A stretch of DNA of 64,000 nt, from assembly GCA_910585825.1 (NCBI GenBank), contig CAJUEY010000009.1, positions 1 through 64,000 on the forward strand, given 5' to 3'. Positions 8,311 to 16,066 of this stretch are shown here, piece by piece. A program made the translations under genes and the position numbers. A model generated the notes under the pieces. That model was given only the letters and a program-made list of their open reading frames with translations. It did no database searches and had not been told where the DNA came from. The stretch's first letter is position 1; every line of letters begins with the position of its first letter. Origin of the DNA: an uncultured Lachnospiraceae bacterium. GTDB taxonomy: Bacteria > Bacillota > Clostridia > Lachnospirales > Lachnospiraceae.

Positions 8311-9623
8311 TGAACTGCCTCCTTTTCAATCCTGCCCACACAGCGGTAATCCGGAAAAATACGCTGCACCTGCGTCACCAGAAAGCTCATGATATCTTCG
8401 TTTAAATAATTCTTCGGATCCAGCGCCCGGAAAGAAACCATAAGCACATATCCAGCCGTTGTGGTCCGTATCTCATCTTTGATGAAACCATCCATGTTGT
8501 AATTGCAGGGAATGCATTCCCTGGGTACATGGTCTAAAATTTCAAAGTCCTGAAAAACAAGATACTCACCATAGTCAAAGGATTCCATAAGCCTTGCCAT
8601 CTCTGCCTTCGTCTTTATGCTCTTTTTATACATTTCCGTAATACAGCCGGAAAAGGATTCTTTGTACCGGTTGGAAAGCGCCGGGTAAGGCCGGTTTTCC
8701 TTCCCTGTTTTCTGATGCAGCTCATAAAGATTCCAGTCACAGGGCATTGGAATGGGACAGGTAATATACAGATCCCCATGCAGCCTGCGGATGTTCGTAA
8801 TCTCCACCCCGGCATCCTTTACCAAATAGCTGCAGTCTTCCTTCAGTCTCTGAGAAAAAAACTGATGCTCATAATTTATCTTGTCCACACAGGGATTGGG
8901 ATAAGCGCTGGTCTTTTCCTTTAGAGGTTTCAGGTTCCAAAGGGGAATTCTCCCATACTCCATCTGCCCGGCGTACTCTTCAAAATCCACCTCAATCTCC
9001 TGTATCTCTTCCTCCTCGCCGATCTCCTCCACATTGCAGAGATACACATCCAAAAGTTTCGTAAGATACGCTGTACATACCGTAAACCAGGGCTTAAAAT
9101 TCACTCCAAAAGAAACATAAAGCTCCTCAATCATTTTTAGGTACGCATCATTTCGCTTTAGAAAAAATGTTCCCTGATACTCTCTTTTTTCTGTTTGGAT
9201 ACGTCCAAAAAAGAGCCTCTCTTTCTGATTGAAAAGAGAATATATCCGAGAAGCCGTATCTTTTAAAAAAACGGTAAAAAGCTTTACCGGCTCTTTCCTG
9301 CCTGCTGCATCTTTGATCGCCTGACAGGAGATATTTTCTTTTTTTACGTCCTCTGGTCTCATGGGATACAAAAAAGCATCCGTCTCGTCATAGCGCTCCC
9401 TGTCCGTCATAGATATGTAGACGGCATAACGGTTTCCATCCTCTCTGCACTCCTCTAAAATATCTGACTCCAGTTTTTCATAAGCGTTTCTGCTGTATTC
9501 ATATATATGGACAAGGATATCTCCAACGATACATTTGAACATCCGGCGCTGCTCTAAATCCGTTATTTCTAACATCCTTTTTTCTATATAGTCTTTCATG
9601 TTAAAATTTTGTTTCTCATCCAT
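8307..9623 (-). CDS. Unknown protein of the injection locus (438 aa)
   Basis: The open frame extends to 9701, but the start is set at ATG 9623, which overlaps the stop of the upstream gene (GATGGATGA) and follows a purine-rich site. 438 residues, soluble. The N-terminal half is helical; an acidic stretch (IGEEEEIQEIEVDFEEY) leads into a mixed alpha/beta C-terminal half with YGRIPLWNLKPL and NPCVDKINYEHQFF. It is coupled to the 235-residue gene after it. No family is recognised; a baseplate or scaffold role is inferred from context only. Confidence 0.55.
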   Translation of the reverse strand: MDEKQNFNMKDYIEKRMLEITDLEQRRMFKCIVGDILVHIYEYSRNAYEKLESDILEECREDGNRYAVYISMTDRERYDETDAFLYPMRPEDVKKENISCQAIKDAAGRKEPVKLFTVFLKDTASRIYSLFNQKERLFFGRIQTEKREYQGTFFLKRNDAYLKMIEELYVSFGVNFKPWFTVCTAYLTKLLDVYLCNVEEIGEEEEIQEIEVDFEEYAGQMEYGRIPLWNLKPLKEKTSAYPNPCVDKINYEHQFFSQRLKEDCSYLVKDAGVEITNIRRLHGDLYITCPIPMPCDWNLYELHQKTGKENRPYPALSNRYKESFSGCITEMYKKSIKTKAEMARLMESFDYGEYLVFQDFEILDHVPRECIPCNYNMDGFIKDEIRTTTAGYVLMVSFRALDPKNYLNEDIMSFLVTQVQRIFPDYRCVGRIEKEAVH

Positions 9624-11415
9624 CTTCCACTTCCCCGTCCTCCTGCTGCTGTTCCCGCCTGTCTGCCGCGTTGATCTCAATCTCCAGCCGTTCCATCTCA
9701 CGGCTGATTTCTTCTACTTTGTCTTCCATATCCAAAGAAGCGTAAAGATCTTTTGCCAGCAGATAATATTTCTTAGCAGATAAGTAATCTCTGTCTTCTT
9801 CTGCATGCTCTGCCTGCTCCACATACCCCCTGGCCTCCTGCTCTTTCGTCTCCCTCTGGGCCGCCTTCTCCTCCAGAGCATCCAATTTTTCCTGTATTGC
9901 AGCGCTTAAGGCCTCGTCGCCCAGCTCGTCATAAGCCTGCTTTGCAGAAAGATAAAATACCTTTGCACTCTCATAGTCTCCCTGAGCAAATGCCGCATCT
10001 CCCTGGGCAGTGGAACTGGCTCCGGATTCCTGTTTTGTAAGCTGCTCTTTCCGCTCTTTTTCTTCCTCCTCTTTTCGGGATTTCTGGTCTTCATAGAGTT
10101 TATTCAGCGCTTCTATCGCCTGTTTTCTGCCTTCGTCAAAATACACTTCCCCTGCGGCGGCTTTTGCCTCCAGATATTTCTCCTCCGCCTTGTCGTACTG
10201 CAGGTTAAGAGCCAGGGTGTCGCCCAGCTTTATCAGATCATAAACAGACAGATAATCTGCCGTCAAGGCAAGCCTTTCATAAATATAATCAAGCCCCAGA
10301 CCGTCCACATACCGGGAGCGGTTTGCCGCTTCTTTGTATTGTTTCTGCGCATCGGCAAATTGATTGTCCGAAAGCTTATCCTCTGCCAGCAGCACCGCCT
10401 CAATCAACTTCTGGTAATTTCCCAGCTTTTCCTGCATGGAATGGTCTTTTAGTTGCTCTGCAAGCTCCATCGCCTCTTCGCACCGCTCCTTCGCCCGCAC
10501 ATAATTATCATTCTGGATATATTCGATGGCATCCGTATAGCCCCGTTCCATCTGTATGCGCCTCTCTGCTCTTTTGTTATGCAGAATAACAAGCGCTGCG
10601 GAAAGGATAATCAGAATAAAAATCACAGGAATCGCTGTCATGATAATTCTTTTTATTCTTCGTTTTTTGTTGGGATCCGTAAAAATTTTATTGGCAAACA
10701 GTGCGACAAAGGTATACTTTCCAAGATCTTTCGGCTGTCTGGATAAAAGCAATTCCTCTACGTCATCCACCAGCTCCTGGGGCTCGTTTGACGCCTCTGA
10801 GAACGCATCGTTTAGCTCACCCTCATCTATGTTTTCCCAAATACCCCGGGTAAACATGGCAATGGCATCGGTATTTTTTAATTTTATTTTTTTGGAAATA
10901 AATGGATGAAACTCTTTTTCCTGTCCCAGATAGGCATACAGGTTATTCCTCTCCTCATGGACAGCCACTTTGTCCAGTCCGATTTTTTCTTCCTCTGCCA
11001 AATCAAGGGACAGCGACTGGTCTTTTGACCGGTTTTTTAAAAAGCCATCCCGGTAAAGACGAAACCGAACGTTCCCTGCCTGCCCGTACCGAAGACTTAC
11101 ATAGTTTGTCAGTACAATGATCACGGATGCCTTTAGCCTTAACTTGCTCTTTTCTCTGATGAGCGCTTTGTTTGCGGCTTTTAAACATCTGCGCATCGCT
11201 CGTTTTCCCATGGAAGGCGATTCCATAAACGCACTTACCGCCGCTGCCACGGCAATCTTTGCCCCTACGGCATCCGTTTGGTCATCTATTCCGTCCGCCA
11301 CCACGTAACAGGCAAAATCATCCAATTCCACAAAACCAAAATAGTCTGTATTTTTTAAATCATGATCTGCCTCTGAGGCAAAGGCTGTTTTAAATTCCGA
11401 ATTCTGCTTTCTCAT
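9616..11415 (-). CDS. Degenerate PP2C-like membrane protein with helical-repeat domain
   Basis: 599 residues. Residues 1-245 follow the PP2C phosphatase fold (VVADGIDDQ at 38-46; YGQAGNVRFRLYRDG), but the later metal motifs are lost: the SDG motif reads TRG (189-191) and the final DN motif is KYTF. One membrane helix lies at about 257-279, followed by about 320 residues of charged TPR/coiled-coil repeats with paired Tyr-Ala-Lys patterns (SAKKYYLLAKDLY, SAKVFYLSAKQAY). The topology puts phosphatase-like domain and repeats on opposite sides of the membrane. It overlaps the active PP2C gene by 26 bases. I infer a pseudo-phosphatase sensor or anchor linking the membrane to the apparatus. Confidence 0.7.
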   Translation of the reverse strand: MRKQNSEFKTAFASEADHDLKNTDYFGFVELDDFACYVVADGIDDQTDAVGAKIAVAAAVSAFMESPSMGKRAMRRCLKAANKALIREKSKLRLKASVIIVLTNYVSLRYGQAGNVRFRLYRDGFLKNRSKDQSLSLDLAEEEKIGLDKVAVHEERNNLYAYLGQEKEFHPFISKKIKLKNTDAIAMFTRGIWENIDEGELNDAFSEASNEPQELVDDVEELLLSRQPKDLGKYTFVALFANKIFTDPNKKRRIKRIIMTAIPVIFILIILSAALVILHNKRAERRIQMERGYTDAIEYIQNDNYVRAKERCEEAMELAEQLKDHSMQEKLGNYQKLIEAVLLAEDKLSDNQFADAQKQYKEAANRSRYVDGLGLDYIYERLALTADYLSVYDLIKLGDTLALNLQYDKAEEKYLEAKAAAGEVYFDEGRKQAIEALNKLYEDQKSRKEEEEKERKEQLTKQESGASSTAQGDAAFAQGDYESAKVFYLSAKQAYDELGDEALSAAIQEKLDALEEKAAQRETKEQEARGYVEQAEHAEEDRDYLSAKKYYLLAKDLYASLDMEDKVEEISREMERLEIEINAADRREQQQEDGEVEDG

Positions 11416-12253
11416 ATGTGTTAGCTCCCTTTCCCATCCCCAGAAGGATTATGCTGGCATTATCCTTTTCATCTCCGGGATGCTGGTTCACTAATTCTAT
11501 GATGTCATAGGCCATTTTCTGGCAGTCCGATTCCTGTTTGAGAACCGCCTCTATTTCCCGCACTCCAATGAGGTCATAAACCCCGTCGCTCATAAGCGCC
11601 ACAATGTCCCCACGCCTGATCTTGATGGGCGCGTCAAAAATCTCTATGTCCTGAAAGGCATCCTGTCCTAAATAATTATACAGTCTTTTGTTTTGCAAAA
11701 GCGCCAGTGCATCTTCCCGGGAAATGGTTCCTTCTTTAAATTTCTGTTCTGCCAGAACAGCTACTGTATGGCCGGTGGAAACCGGAATCAGATTTCCCTC
11801 CCGGTATACGCAGATCTTTACATTCCCCACCTGTGCATAATAGAGATATCCGGCGGCAAAAACTACGCATCCAAGACTGGCAGAGCCTCTGTTTTCATCT
11901 CCCAGCGCCTTTAAAATCTCTGAGTTCGCACAGCGGAAGGCTTTTCTGAAATAATACTGGGGATTGTGAAAGGCATTGTAATCCTCAAAGATATCCATAC
12001 AGACATCCACAGCAATCCGACCGGCAATCCGGCCGCCGTATTCCTTTCCCGCCCCGTCAGCAAGCGCTGCCATGACACCGTTTTTTGTCTCCATGGTTCC
12101 CACCTGGTCTTCCTGCACTTCCCGTCCTCCTATGGTCATGCTTTTTCCAATATCGGGAATTTTTTCCGGAGCCGGCTCCCGGATAAAGATCTTTACGAAA
12201 TCCAGAATTAATATGATCAGGCAAAGGAAACTGATTATTACAAAATTTGTCAT
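11390..12253 (-). CDS. PP2C-family Ser/Thr phosphatase, membrane-anchored
   Basis: 287 residues with an N-terminal membrane helix (4-22) and a complete PP2C domain: REVQEDQ (44-50), ADGAG (65-69), VGNVKICVYREG (142-153), SDGVYD (222-227) and DNAS (264-267) supply the acidic metal ligands. It should dephosphorylate Ser/Thr phosphoproteins at the inner face of the membrane. Linked FHA genes make a phospho-threonine switch like the PppA/Fha control of T6SS likely. No Ser/Thr kinase is visible in the window, so the kinase must be elsewhere. Confidence 0.88.
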   Translation of the reverse strand: MTNFVIISFLCLIILILDFVKIFIREPAPEKIPDIGKSMTIGGREVQEDQVGTMETKNGVMAALADGAGKEYGGRIAGRIAVDVCMDIFEDYNAFHNPQYYFRKAFRCANSEILKALGDENRGSASLGCVVFAAGYLYYAQVGNVKICVYREGNLIPVSTGHTVAVLAEQKFKEGTISREDALALLQNKRLYNYLGQDAFQDIEIFDAPIKIRRGDIVALMSDGVYDLIGVREIEAVLKQESDCQKMAYDIIELVNQHPGDEKDNASIILLGMGKGANTYEKAEFGI

Positions 12254-12762
12254 TCCGGCTCACTTCCCCACATGAAATTGTTTCCGCAGAATGGTATGAA
12301 CACAAACACGGACTTTCCCAGTTCAATTTTGTCATAGGGATTTAAAGAGGTCGGCACATACACCGCATTTTCATTAAGATATGCCAGACCGTTGGAATCT
12401 CCCGGCAGAAGTACAGTCTCTTTTTTCTTCGGATCAAATACGATCACCGCATGGTTTCTTCTGGAAATCTCGTTGTCCCCCAAAATCTGGATATCCATGT
12501 CATCCGCCCGGCCAATAAAATTTTTCCCGGAAATAATTTTGTAATCTTTTCCCTGACGAGGACCTGAGATGCACACAATCCAGCCGCATACCGGCTTAAT
12601 ATCATCTTTAAACAGCTCTTCCTCGATATCTATCTCACTTTTTTCGGTTTCCTTTTTCTCCTGCGTCGCTGTTTCTATGTTGCAGTAAGGACACACCGTC
12701 CCATACCTCTTTTTGCTGAATAAATGCCCATTCTGGCAGCGGATTAAATTTGACTGTCCCAT
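12250..12762 (-). CDS. FHA-domain protein with zinc-ribbon N-terminus
   Basis: 170 residues. A zinc-binding ribbon is formed by Cys9, His13, Cys24 and Cys27. An FHA domain follows at about 75-150 with the diagnostic residues GR (NFIGRADD) and the S-R-x-x-H pattern (EISRRNHAVI), so it can bind phosphothreonine. No membrane segment. The start codon overlap with the PP2C gene (ATGA, 4 bases) couples them. It fits the phospho-signalling branch of the locus. Confidence 0.85.
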   Translation of the reverse strand: MGQSNLIRCQNGHLFSKKRYGTVCPYCNIETATQEKKETEKSEIDIEEELFKDDIKPVCGWIVCISGPRQGKDYKIISGKNFIGRADDMDIQILGDNEISRRNHAVIVFDPKKKETVLLPGDSNGLAYLNENAVYVPTSLNPYDKIELGKSVFVFIPFCGNNFMWGSEPE

Positions 12763-12774
12763 ATTTCCCTCCTG

Positions 12775-13329
12775 CTATCGTATTTGCAGCCTGGTCGGTC
12801 CAAGAAAAATCATGTCCTCCGGTTCCAGTCTGCAGGATTTCCCGTAAGAAATTTTGTATTTTTTTCCGTCGCTTTTTTTGATGCTGACTCCGTTTTTTTC
12901 AGAAATATCTTCTATGTACCATGCACCGTTAAAAAAGTTCAAAACGGCATGTTCCACATCGATCATGCCAGCATATACCGTATTACCAAGGTCTACCGTC
13001 ACGCTGTTTTCACCTGTATCCCTGCCGATAACGATTCCGTTTTTTCCATAAATATCCCATATGGCAAGATCTTCTCCCTCTTCGTTTAAAAGGGCAAGCT
13101 CTGTGGCAGTTCCATCCGGCAGACCCATCTTATGCGAAAACTCCGGCAGTTCCTGTTTCATTTGTAAAATGTCCTTTCCCTCAGGGAATGCCAGATGGAT
13201 CAGCCCTATCAGTATGGCTGCCGCTGCCCAGATAAATCCTGCAGTCCATCCCATCTGCGCCAGAGCGAAAATGGCAATGACGATGCAAAGCGCCATAATC
13301 CCGTAATTTATTTTTCTTTTCAAATTCAT
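12775..13329 (-). CDS. Membrane FHA-domain protein
   Basis: 184 residues with two close membrane helices (about 8-47) and a cytoplasmic FHA-like domain at about 85-184 (IVIGRDTGENSVTVDLGN, then DVEHAVLNFFNG and YIEDISEKNGVSI). The arginine in IGRD is present; the second motif has DVEHA in place of SRxHA, so phosphopeptide binding may differ. It lies 12 bases before the soluble FHA gene and probably recruits partners to the membrane. Confidence 0.8.
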   Translation of the reverse strand: MNLKRKINYGIMALCIVIAIFALAQMGWTAGFIWAAAAILIGLIHLAFPEGKDILQMKQELPEFSHKMGLPDGTATELALLNEEGEDLAIWDIYGKNGIVIGRDTGENSVTVDLGNTVYAGMIDVEHAVLNFFNGAWYIEDISEKNGVSIKKSDGKKYKISYGKSCRLEPEDMIFLGPTRLQIR

Positions 13330-13334
13330 CTGTG

Positions 13335-13784
13335 TTACCTCCCAGGAGCTTTTATTCCCATAAACGCTTCAAAAAGATTTGTGGTATCCAGGGGGTTGTC
13401 CGTCCTTGCCCTGGACTTTAATTTCTCTGGATTTACCACATCCTTTGTATTGGGATTGAAACCAAAAAACTGTTCAAAGTTTTTGGAGATATTCTGGAAA
13501 TCTACATTTACTGTATCTGCTCCTGCCTGTTGGCTTACGTTCCGGCTTTTCCTGTCTTTATGGTCTTTTTGCCCCTCGGAAAGCTCTTCATCATATTTTT
13601 TCCGTTTAACCGGATCTGAAAGGATGGTATATGCCTCCGTTATCTCCCGAAATCGTGCCTCGCACGCTTTGTCCCCGGGATGAGCGTCGGGATGATATTT
13701 CTTCGCCAACTTTCTATATGCTGTTTTCACCTGCGCGTCTTCGGCGTTCCTTGTTATCCCGAGAATTTTGTACCAGTCGTTCAT
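13335..13784 (-). CDS. J-domain (DnaJ-like) co-chaperone
   Basis: 149 residues. Residues 1-68 are a canonical J-domain with the HPD tripeptide at 31-33 and the flanking KLAKKY helix, which would stimulate an Hsp70 ATPase. The Gly/Phe and zinc-finger regions of true DnaJ are absent; the remaining 80 residues contain a short FEQFFGF segment and a polar tail. The likely partner is the Hsp70-like ATPase in this same operon. It is preceded by an 87-base gap, which follows the inserted effector/immunity pair. Confidence 0.88.
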   Translation of the reverse strand: MNDWYKILGITRNAEDAQVKTAYRKLAKKYHPDAHPGDKACEARFREITEAYTILSDPVKRKKYDEELSEGQKDHKDRKSRNVSQQAGADTVNVDFQNISKNFEQFFGFNPNTKDVVNPEKLKSRARTDNPLDTTNLFEAFMGIKAPGR

Positions 13785-13871
13785 GTTACTGCCGCCTTTC
13801 TCAGATTATGCCTGAAATGTATATATTTACTTCAAACAATTTTTTTTGTGTTTTTATAACCCCTCTAAATT

Positions 13872-14561
13872 TTATAATAAAATTAAGGATAAATGCGGTT
13901 CTCCTCTTTTATATACAACCGAAACCCTAAAATAGGTTTCTCCCATAATACAAGAAAAAAGTTTTTTTAAATTGGGAATGAAATTTTCTCTATTTACCAT
14001 TGTTCCTGCTACATAAATCCCGACACTCTGCCTGAAATCTACAATTCCTTCTTTTAAATTGATATTCTCCATTATAATGCCTTTTATATGACATTCTAAT
14101 AAATCCACAAGCGTACGTATTTCATCTACGCTCTGCTTTGCGTAGTCAGCCAACTCATTTATAACCAAAGGAGATATATGATCCTTATTTGTTTCTTCAA
14201 TATCCTCTCTTAACTGCTTAAAAATCTCCCATTTGGATTTGTAAGGTTCTTTTTTATATAAATTTTCATATATTCTAATATTAAATGTATAACACAGATC
14301 CTTTTTACCACGTAAAATCTCCATGATATCCTTTACTTCTTCCTCAGAACAAGGATATTCATCCGCCAGATCATCCGGCACAACATGAAATGTAGAAATC
14401 GTTTTTAGAAAGTGATATACCATTAACTTTTCAAGTTCAACGTATTCGCCTCTCATCAAGGAATAATAAGCCCGCATCGCACATAGTCCTAATTCTTTCC
14501 TTGTTAATTCTCCATTATCATATTGACTTATTTTTTGTTCTAAAATTTTTGTATTCATCAT
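13872..14561 (-). CDS. Putative immunity protein of the first effector module
   Basis: 229 residues, soluble and helical over most of its length (for example KISQYDNGELTRKELGLCAM), with a beta-rich C-terminal end (TYFRVSVVYKRGEPHLSLIL). It follows the 119-residue LAEPG-domain protein and is AT-rich compared with neighbouring structural genes, with no strong ribosome site. No family is recognised. Position behind an effector-like gene suggests immunity or a remnant of an effector-specific accessory gene. Confidence 0.5.
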   Translation of the reverse strand: MMNTKILEQKISQYDNGELTRKELGLCAMRAYYSLMRGEYVELEKLMVYHFLKTISTFHVVPDDLADEYPCSEEEVKDIMEILRGKKDLCYTFNIRIYENLYKKEPYKSKWEIFKQLREDIEETNKDHISPLVINELADYAKQSVDEIRTLVDLLECHIKGIIMENINLKEGIVDFRQSVGIYVAGTMVNRENFIPNLKKLFSCIMGETYFRVSVVYKRGEPHLSLILL

Positions 14562-14652
14562 TCTTATAAATTATATGTATTGTCTTTGACTTTATATATT
14601 GGTGTCCTAATACATAATTCCTTTCTTTATATTTGAAAACTCATCTGCCTTA

Positions 14653-15012
14653 TTAATGCGGAAAATATTCTATAATTCCATCATGATAATAATAATCTAT
14701 CCCAAGTCCTAAAAGAGGCGCTGCCGCACCGCCTGAAACAACAGCTGCAACCACGCCGCCAACAATAGCAACGCCTGCCAGCACACCCAGAAACACGGTT
14801 CTCGCCACACCAATATAATACATGGTATCTGCTTTCTCTTCCACAAATTTTTCATACAGAAAATCCTGTATAGGTTCAAAAATATCCTCTTCTGAGGTCT
14901 CTATCACCGTTTGGCTTCCAAACAGATTAACCTCGCTGCCCTCCATGCTAAAAACGGTAATCCCACATCCAGGTTCTGCCAACGTATATTTTTTCTTCAT
15001 AAAATCTGACAT
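14653..15012 (-). CDS. Short effector-like protein with LAEPG domain and membrane helices
   Basis: 119 residues. Residues 8-65 match the N-terminal domain of the effector at 1122-2042: both have LAEPG-x-G-x-TV-x-SM-x-G-x-E-x-NLFG followed by a D-x(4)-I-x-DFL-x-EK segment. A hydrophobic Gly/Ala/Val stretch (about 70-108) comes next and the protein ends after ten more residues without a toxin tip. It is either a truncated effector or a small membrane-active effector. It sits directly behind the tube genes, separated by a hairpin-rich leader. Confidence 0.65.
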   Translation of the reverse strand: MSDFMKKKYTLAEPGCGITVFSMEGSEVNLFGSQTVIETSEEDIFEPIQDFLYEKFVEEKADTMYYIGVARTVFLGVLAGVAIVGGVVAAVVSGGAAAPLLGLGIDYYYHDGIIEYFPH

Positions 15013-15028
15013 GACATTTCCGCCTTTC

Positions 15029-15138
15029 CTTTGTATTTATCCAGATCATCTTCCTCAAGATACTCTGGATAAATACAAAGATATCGTGATGCCATACGAT
15101 ATTTCCAAGGAAAGGCACGTCTTCTGACATGCCCTTCC
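15029..15138 (-). promoter_or_regulatory. Array of three RNA hairpins between tube and effector genes
   Basis: The 145-base gap between the second tube gene and the first effector gene holds three inverted repeats. A perfect 17-base pair of arms lies at 15029-15045 and 15064-15080; a 7-base pair at 15081-15087 and 15096-15102; a 9-base pair with one G-U at 15109-15117 and 15130-15138. None is followed by a T-run, so ordinary Rho-independent termination is unlikely. An mRNA-stability or processing element that keeps tube messages abundant over downstream messages is plausible, as is an attenuator. Confidence 0.65.
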
Positions 15139-15157
15139 TATCCTGTCTTAAAAGCCA

Positions 15158-15586
15158 TCAGGCTCCGATATAGCCTCCTTCAATGGCGATTGTATCCAGC
15201 TTATCTTTTTTCTGTTTGATGGTAATAGTGAACTGGCCGATGCCGTCGCTGTTGGAAAAATCTTCTTTATAATCTACTACAAAAGCACGTGGGAAACTGT
15301 ATTTTCTCTCCACAAGCCCGGCATTTATAATCTCTACTTCCACCTGACGGTAAGCCAGAGCCTCTTCCGCCGGAACCACTGACCATAAAGCTAACTGTCT
15401 GGTACTGTCAAAAGGATCTCCGTCTGTGGATACTAAAATCTTGCCGGAAATCTCTAACGTGCTTCCCACATCTTTTGTCCTAGCGTTGGAATCCAATGGG
15501 ATATCCGTGCGGAATCTGATCTTCTGCACACACTCTTTTGCAACTTCAAAACTGGATGCTCCGTTTACTGTTACCCGTAATGACAT
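15158..15586 (-). CDS. Tube-like protein 2 (Hcp/tail-tube type)
   Basis: 142 residues, beta-rich, no signal peptide. It is a paralogue of the next gene upstream; both share DIP-x-DSNAR, LALWSVVP or LAKWSVVP, AYR-x-V and a C-terminal KQKKD...EGG pattern, about 40 percent identity by eye. The size and strand pattern match Hcp and phage tail-tube subunits (about 140-170 residues). A strong ribosome site (AGGAGG) precedes it, 13 bases after the first tube gene. Two tube paralogues suggest a mixed tube, or one as the tube and one as an initiator or cap. Confidence 0.65.
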   Translation of the reverse strand: MSLRVTVNGASSFEVAKECVQKIRFRTDIPLDSNARTKDVGSTLEISGKILVSTDGDPFDSTRQLALWSVVPAEEALAYRQVEVEIINAGLVERKYSFPRAFVVDYKEDFSNSDGIGQFTITIKQKKDKLDTIAIEGGYIGA

Positions 15587-15599
15587 ATGCTTTCACCTC

Positions 15600-16025
15600 C
15601 TACTCGCTGAATCCGCCTTCAATTTTTGTCATTTTGGTCAAATCCTTCTTCTGTTTCACATGGAGATAAAATTCTCCTACGCCTGTCTCATCGTCAAGGG
15701 ATTCCTCATACTCCATCACAAATGCATTGGGGAGCGTAAACTGCCTTACGATCTGCCCTGCCGCTACCACGTCTACCTTTACATTCCGATACGCGTCTGC
15801 ACTCTCGCTCGGCACAACACTCCATTTTGCCAGGTTAATAGTGGCGTCCTGCGCCTCCGCTCCCAGAGAAAACAGCATCTTTCCATGAATTTTTAATGCC
15901 GTTCCGTTGTCTGTCGCTCTTGCGTTGGAATCCTTTGGAATGTCAGAAAAAAATTCCACGCCGGTTACACACTGCTCTGTCAGGTTCACCGGACCTGATC
16001 CGTCAATCGTTACTCGAAAACCCAT
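15600..16025 (-). CDS. Tube-like protein 1 (Hcp/tail-tube type)
   Basis: 141 residues with the same fold pattern as tube-like protein 2: RVTIDGSGPVNL, DIPKDSNARATD, KWSVVPSESADAYRNVKV, FYLHVKQKKDL. It lies 41 bases after the sheath-like gene with an AGGAGG ribosome site. The sheath-then-tube order is typical of contractile tails and T6SS. The call depends on that order and on size and beta pattern; no diagnostic catalytic motif exists for this family. Confidence 0.65.
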   Translation of the reverse strand: MGFRVTIDGSGPVNLTEQCVTGVEFFSDIPKDSNARATDNGTALKIHGKMLFSLGAEAQDATINLAKWSVVPSESADAYRNVKVDVVAAGQIVRQFTLPNAFVMEYEESLDDETGVGEFYLHVKQKKDLTKMTKIEGGFSE

Positions 16026-16066
16026 AAACTTTTACCTCCTGTTAAATGATTATCTGGTTCTTTCCT

